Assembly (NCBI GenBank): GCA_015501055.1
Contig: JADNYV010000497.1
Location: 1 to 25,180, forward strand
Direction of reading: 5' to 3'
Source: Mucidula mucida
Lineage: Eukaryota > Basidiomycota > Agaricomycetes > Agaricales > Physalacriaceae
DNA: 25,180 bases
Shown here: positions 20,509 through 25,180 of the stretch, one piece after another
Layout of the letters: each line of letters opens with the position of its first letter
Position numbering within the stretch: the stretch's first letter is position 1
Position numbers and translations under genes: made by a program
Notes under the pieces: generated by a model
What the model saw: the letters and a program-made list of their open reading frames with translations, nothing else
Databases searched by the model: none
What the model was told of the DNA's origin: nothing

Positions 20509-21319
20509 ATGTCTGCCAGAACGGCCTCGATCTCGCGCAAAACAAGCGAAACTGAAATAGAGGTCTTCCTCAACCTCGACTGCACACCTGGCTCGGGCGT
20601 AGCGCAGACTATCGATGTCAAGACTGGTATTGGCTTTCTTGACCATGTACAACGAAATACATAATACATTTTACCATCATGTTTTCTGAATTTAATTTTG
20701 TAGATGTACACAGCACTCGCAAAGCATGGAGGAATGTCTTTGACCATGAAGTGCACCGGCGATCTCTGGATAGACGACCATCACACTGCAGATATGTCCT
20801 TTGGTACTCCCGGCCAATCAGATTGAGACGGGTTGTCATTACAGGACAGCGCCATCGCCCTCGGAGCTGCCTTTAAGCAAGCCTTGGGTGAGGTACGCGG
20901 TATTCGTCGTTACGGCACAGGTTTCGCGCCTCTGGATGAGGTTTGTCGTTTTCTTCTTTGAAACCGAACATTACACATACCTTTGCTAGGCACTTTCAAG
21001 AGCAGTCATTGACATTTGCTCGCGTCCATACTGCGTCACCGATCTTGGCCTAAAGCGCGAAAAGATTGGCGATCTCTCTACTGAGATGATCCCCCATATA
21101 TTCTACTCCTTCGCCATCGCGTCGGGCGTCACACTACACGTCGATGTTCTTCGGGGAGAAAACGATCACCACCGGTATGCATATTGCCGTTACTGATGTC
21201 AACTCATCTGACTTGCTCGTAGATCAGAGTCCGCCTTCAAGGCACTGGCTTTGGCTATACGACAGGCCATTGAAAGAACGGGTGGTTCCGACGTTCCTAG
21301 TACAAAAGGTGTTCTTTGA
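20509..21319 (+). CDS. HIS3: Imidazoleglycerol-phosphate dehydratase
   Basis: Catalyses the dehydration of imidazoleglycerol phosphate to imidazole acetol phosphate in histidine synthesis (EC 4.2.1.19), in the cytosol. Exons are 20509-20646, 20704-20791, 20843-20940, 20990-21174 and 21223-21319, giving 201 aa, a normal length. Family motifs are [61 protein letters not shown] and [15 protein letters not shown]. The two HH(T/R)xE-type motifs hold the manganese ligands, including H72, H73 and E76. Intron 2 (20792-20842) has AT-AC ends. It alone yields HHT-A-E-D-S-AIALG, with codon 76 split G/AG. The other introns are GT-AG and 48-57 nt. The gene is convergent with CDC45 and divergent from MSS51. 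Assignment is secure; only the splicing of intron 2 needs proof. Confidence 0.96.
20792..20842 (+). other. Candidate AT-AC intron of HIS3
   Basis: 51 nt, beginning ATATGTCCTTTGG and ending GTCATTAC, directly followed by AGGACAGC. The donor is the usual fungal GTATGT with G1 changed to A, and the last base is C instead of G. The only GT-AG pair that keeps the downstream frame (20796-20849, GTCCTT donor) gives HHTADIAIALG, which is one residue short and lacks the metal-binding Glu. Confidence 0.72.
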
Positions 21320-21661
21320 GGAGCCTCTCTGTTTTCTCCAGCTTGTCTGTCTCAGGCACTGAGCAACTGGTTGAGCTCAGCTCTTGATTATCTCGATGCC
21401 GTATCAGAACGAAGGATTAAATACTGTGTGTACAAGTCAACTAGATCCACTATCATTATACAAGAAGCAGAATGTCGTAAGATTCAGTACTTGAACAGCC
21501 TTGTGGCGACATTTTTATACCATAACTTTGGCGCCTCGATTCAAACCAATGCAATCCTAGTCAAAGATTCCGGTCGACTCCACTTGGATATATTGTTACA
21601 ACAGGTATTGCATAGAGAGCGTTGAAATAGATGAATAGGATAAATATCTGCAAAAACCCAT
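21320..21661. other. Intergenic 3' flanks of HIS3 and CDC45
   Basis: A convergent intergenic stretch, AT-richer than its surroundings. The plus-strand open frame at 21371-21625 is not protein-like. I see no gene, tRNA or repeat here; it should contain the two polyadenylation regions. Confidence 0.5.
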
Positions 21662-24007
21662 CTAAGTGTCGACCGGCCCTTCACATAACGTGTCCAGGAA
21701 AAGCTTCAGATCATGCTGGTCAATCTCCAGAACACTCGTATCAAACGACCCATGCCGTATTCTTGCATTACATCGCTCTTTAGCATCAAGAAATTGCAGT
21801 GCAAACTCGCTGGACAATCAATCAACACACAGAACGCAAACTAAAGCGAAAAGCAACCCACTTTTTCCGCACATCTCCGAAATCCAACGCAGCCGTGACA
21901 CCGACGACCATGTACGATCCCCGGCTCTCGTTCAAGCAGGCCACGACGAAGGGTAAACACTTGCGTTTGGATTTGCGCCCAAGGTTGGACCCAGTCATTC
22001 GGTCGCGGAGCGCGTCCACCAACCACAACGCAAGCCGCGACAAAACGCCCGGGTGTGCGAAAAGGTTCAAATCGGGACCTTGAGATAGCACGACGACGTG
22101 ATGACTTCGCATAGGGCGTATGTCGCGCTTATCGATAATCGATGTGCCCTGCCGTATGATGGCACGATGTAATGACATTGAGAGGTTAAGCGCCTGTCGT
22201 AAAGGAACGATGCTACAGACAACAACATGAGTCAATAGACGCGCTCGAAGATCAAGGAACTCACTCAACCAGAGCATCATATGCCATCCAAAAGTTCTCT
22301 ACCCACCACTTGACCTCTGACTTGTCCGACTCGTCATCATCCTCAAAAGTCTTGGGTTTCCCAGCCTGCGCACCGTCAGCACCAGGCGGCACGTTCTCCC
22401 GCTCATCCTCTCTTCTCCGCTTGCTCTCTCGTACGGCTGAGGGTGCCTCCCACAGCTTGCCTCCACCAAACCACTCGCCACCATTGCGCGCACCCTCAAC
22501 CTCAATCTCCATCCGTACGCCACTTGCCACATCCAGCAACGCACCAATCCCCTCAACAGCATCTGCAGCCGAAAGAGGCTGCGAGCGGTACCCAAAGCAT
22601 CGCATAAAGGATGGGTATGAGAGCTCCACCATGCCATACTCTGGTGCAATGTCGTTCAATTTCTGGACTAGAACCTTTTTCAGGTCCATGTCCATGTGAG
22701 GGTACGGTTGCTGTGTCTGCGGTATGGAGAAGCCCATCTTGGCGAGTAAACCAGTGAGCTTCTTTCGACCCTTGTCCTGCCATATACCAAGTTTGCTCGC
22801 CACGTAGCTCGAGTGAAACATCGCGTCGTATAACGTCCAGTGTCGAAATAACATGAAGCGGAGTTCGTCAGTGGCTCGGATACTCGCGTCATCGGGATTT
22901 AGAGATATGAGGGCTTTATCGCCAGTAGGAGGGGGAGGATTGAGTCGAGCTACTTCGTCGTTATATACAGAGTGGAAGATGTCGTATTTCGCGCGTGATA
23001 CTCGTGCAGCTGTGTATTGGTATGTTAGTCCGAGGATAGCTAGCCAGAGGAGGTCGTTATCAACGCGTTCTAGAACGGTGGCGAGGATGTAAATGGTGGC
23101 TGCCGCGCCCTGGCCATGCCATGTTCCAGCCATATAGTATTTGCCGAGACAGCGAGCATATTCATCACGTTCGTCGCGCGACATGCGTGGTATTCGCTGA
23201 AAAACGGTTAAGAGCTGATTGTAAAGGTGCACAACATTGACACACCTCATCGTCCGTCCGCCGCCGCTTGCCACTTTCGTTTCCGTCGCCTAATGACCGC
23301 CGCTTTCTTGATGGACCAGCCTCTGATTCATAGTCGTCTTCTTGGTCGTCATCTTCAGGTGGGTCGTCGTCGTCGTCTGAGTCTTCGTCCGAATCTGGTT
23401 CCGGGTCAAACTGAAAGCGCGTTTAGACAATGATAAAGCAGCTGGGAGCGGATACACACCATCATTGCCTCCCAGGCCTTCTGTTCGTCCTTGAGGCGGT
23501 CTGCGTCGCCGTCGTCCCAAACCACGATACGATCTCCATTCTCCCCACCACCAAATAAACTGGACAAATTTTGCGGTCGAGCAGAATCGATGACATGCAC
23601 CGTCATTTGCGTGTTGAAGCCACCGAACCATTCGTCGGAAGGCAAGTCTTGAATTCCTCCCATATTCAATAGTATTAATGTGTGCAACTATACACAATCA
23701 GTAACGACAAGCAGAGTGTTTTGCTCAACGGACGCACCTCCGGTATTGTCATCAAGTCATCTCTAACGACATGCAGCTCCGAGATACCAGACACGGGTAT
23801 TATGCGGTACAGAACGTCGTCCTGCCTGAAGAGAGCCGCGAGCATCCTGGCGGCACAAAGTGCGTCGACATCGGGAGCAACGAGCATGACGACTGACGAT
23901 GCGGAGGTCAAAGGTGAGCGTCGGTGTGCAGTGAGGATAGAGTTGTAGGCATCGCCGTACGACTTGCGCGTTGCTGTCGCGAGCTGAGGTGGCGGAATAA
24001 ACACCAT
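21662..24007 (-). CDS. CDC45: CDC45, replicative helicase (CMG) component
   Basis: Essential DNA-replication initiation factor. With Mcm2-7 and GINS it forms the CMG helicase in the nucleus. The start is at 24007 because MVFIPPPQLA is the usual fungal Cdc45 N-terminus; an in-frame ATG exists at 24046. Exons are 24007-23738, 23687-23460, 23410-23246, 23196-22265, 22212-21862 and 21809-21662, in phase, giving 697 aa. Introns are 49-52 nt. Visible blocks are MLVAPDVDALCAARMLAALF (the DHH/RecJ-like fold start), LILLNMGGIQDLP, VHVIDSARPQNL, the acidic linker DEDSDDDDDPPEDDDQEDD followed by RKRR, then DEYARCLGKYYMAGTWHG. These are followed by FMRCFGYRSQPLSAADAVEG, ENFWMAYDALV and a C-terminus ending FLDTLCEGPVDT. 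The acidic/basic linker is normal for the family. All frames are intact. Confidence 0.95.
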
Positions 24008-24957
24008 GACGGCGGGACGATTGAAACTTGTGACTGCCATCAACAAATGGTCGCGTCAGCACGTGATCGAGCACGGGTTTTTGCCCCTTTGGTTCACGCG
24101 GTGGACCTTTGTTCTGGGATCTCAAGCCTAGCTGCCTGGGAAAGAATTACACTCCCTTGAATCCTGCCAGTCCACCTCAGACTCCTCCTTCGCCCCTTTC
24201 TCGGACCTCCTCGGAGGCCTTCGGCGTTCTTGGCTTCCGATGGCAGCGACAACCCTTGGGTTGCACTATCATCAATCCGGACTGATGCACATTCATAGAT
24301 GGAGGTGGCGTAGATGTCTGAAACGGATTACTGCGGCTTTCATACTACGGGAGACTGACATCCAACGAATTGGACGAGCCTCTCTGCACATTTCCTAACC
24401 TTCTTCAGGAACCTAGCTACTATCGCGAAACTTGTACTCTCGACGGTCTCGTCTACCCGCAGTTTCAATGAAATGTACGCGTACAAATCTAAAGGCACAG
24501 ACTCCGCAGCGTCGATCTCAAGATCAAACGCGTGCAAATAAACGAATCCACTCTTCCCTCGTCGTTTCATCAAATTCATGTGAATGCCTTGATCTCGTCT
24601 CCTCCGTGGCGCCTCGTTGGGACGAAGCAGCTGGGCACCTCTTCTCATACAGTGACACGATAGCGGCTTCCTACGCGCGTTCAGGGTGGCGGGAATTATC
24701 TCCAACTCGCGAACAGGCGTCAAACCCCTCCTAGCTGACTAAACATCCAAGGCGATGCTCCTGCCAGTGGTAAACGTCGCAGATAGAGCGAATACGTTAG
24801 TCGACACATTACGACTGCGCGAGGCAGGGACTGGTGAAACATCAAAATGCGTAGTGCAGCGGTTTAAATAGGACGTGCCTTTCATCGATGGTCACTATCT
24901 TCATTCTCACCTTCGTCCTTGTCTTTTCTCTTCTCTACTTCACTCTTCTACGACAGG
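24008..24957. other. Intergenic region upstream of CDC45 and the right-edge gene
   Basis: A divergent intergenic region carrying the promoters of CDC45 (-) and the gene starting at 24958 (+). A 127-codon minus-strand open frame (24723-24340) has one protein-like stretch (GKSGFVYLHAFDLEIDAAES) but no recognisable domain and no splice extension. I do not call it a gene, though a small lineage-specific gene cannot be excluded. Confidence 0.35.
24863..24870 (+). promoter_or_regulatory. TATA-like element and pyrimidine tract of the right-edge gene
   Basis: TTTAAATA lies about 90 bp upstream of ATG 24958 and is followed by a long CT-rich run (about 24898-24950) just before the start codon. This is the layout of many strongly expressed fungal promoters. 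Confidence 0.45.
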
Positions 24958-25180
24958 ATGTCTTTTTTCAATTGTGAGTCCATCATATCCGACTCTGGCT
25001 TTCGAAGGCTTATGTGGCGTGCCCCATCGCAGTTACACAAATTCTTGCAGACGCGTCTGTGGACGCTGATGAATCGCAGTATGGGATTACGTTCCCAGCC
25101 GTGCTGTTAGCTACATTTTCGTGATTCTTTTCGCGCTCTCCACGTGTGAGTTTATGTCCTTCATTCTGCCTGAATCGATT
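24958..25180 (+). CDS. Possible RTA1-family membrane protein, 5' end only
   Basis: A partial gene running off the window. ATG 24958 begins MSFFN; a donor GTGAGT follows at 24974. If the intron ends at 25079 (TCGCAG), the next exon reads L-WDYVPSRAVSYIFVILFA-LST. This matches the opening of RTA1-like (lipid-translocating exporter / 7-TM stress) proteins: a YVPS motif followed by the first membrane helix. A donor GTGTGAG then occurs at 25144. The intron would be 106 nt, longer than others here. An earlier acceptor (25050) gives a different frame (ASVDADESQYG...) that stops at 25126. The call rests on about 20 residues, so the family is tentative. Confidence 0.4.

Noticed and set aside
20796..20849. 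GT-AG alternative for HIS3 intron 2
   Set aside because: It keeps the frame but has a poor donor and removes the conserved Glu of HHTxED, so the AT-AC model is preferred pending transcript data.
24340..24723. 127-codon minus-strand open frame
   Set aside because: One protein-like stretch only, no domain, no clear promoter or splice support; mentioned under the intergenic entry instead.
1..25180. CRISPR arrays, bacterial operons, insertion sequences, rRNA genes
   Set aside because: None seen; the spliced genes are eukaryotic, and I found no transposase, reverse transcriptase or long terminal repeats.

Overview
The window comes from a basidiomycete nuclear genome, most likely a mushroom-forming Agaricomycete. 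Protein-coding genes are cut by many short introns (almost all 47-59 nt) with GT-AG ends and CTRAY-like branch sites. The gene content fits too: a GH55 exo-beta-1,3-glucanase, an F-box protein, two copies of the Agaricomycete-type DUF6535 membrane protein family, and fungal-type MSS51, CUE1, HIS3 and CDC45. The gene models below were built by hand by joining reading frames across introns and checking phase at every junction. No database search was possible.

Layout, left to right. (1) 348-1221 (-): a frame-broken remnant of an unrecognised gene. (2) 2149-3476 (+): an F-box protein. It converges on (3) an 18-exon secreted GH55 glucanase, 6825-3587 (-), which includes an 11-nt microexon. (4) 8040-11525 (+): a DUF6535 membrane-protein gene, open through the membrane domain and broken in its C-terminal half. 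(5) A divergent pair 105 bp apart: a CUE1-like ER ubiquitin-binding protein, 12491-11836 (-), and a secreted, C-terminally anchored aspartic protease, 12597-14303 (+). (6) 14793-16067 (+): a phytanoyl-CoA dioxygenase-like enzyme. (7) 18090-16242 (-): a second, internally deleted DUF6535 copy, inverted relative to the first. (8) 18540-18460 (-): an intron-containing tRNA-Pro(AGG). (9) A very tight divergent pair with 71 bp between start codons: MSS51, 20437-18682 (-), and HIS3, 20509-21319 (+). (10) CDC45, 24007-21662 (-), convergent with HIS3. (11) At the right edge, the 5' end of a possible RTA1-family membrane protein.

The right third holds conserved housekeeping genes (COX1 expression, histidine synthesis, replication initiation) and all of their frames are intact. 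The left two thirds hold accessory genes (F-box, secreted hydrolases, DUF6535, dioxygenase) mixed with decaying copies. The genes do not form one pathway. GH55 and the aspartic protease are both secretory hydrolases plausibly used in wall remodelling or nutrition.

The most interesting observation is in HIS3. Its second intron appears to be AT-AC (20792-20842). Only that splice restores the metal-binding HHTAED motif; the in-frame GT-AG alternative removes the conserved Glu. Other points of note are the 11-nt microexon in GH55, a GC-AG intron in the protease, and the inverted pair of decaying DUF6535 copies.
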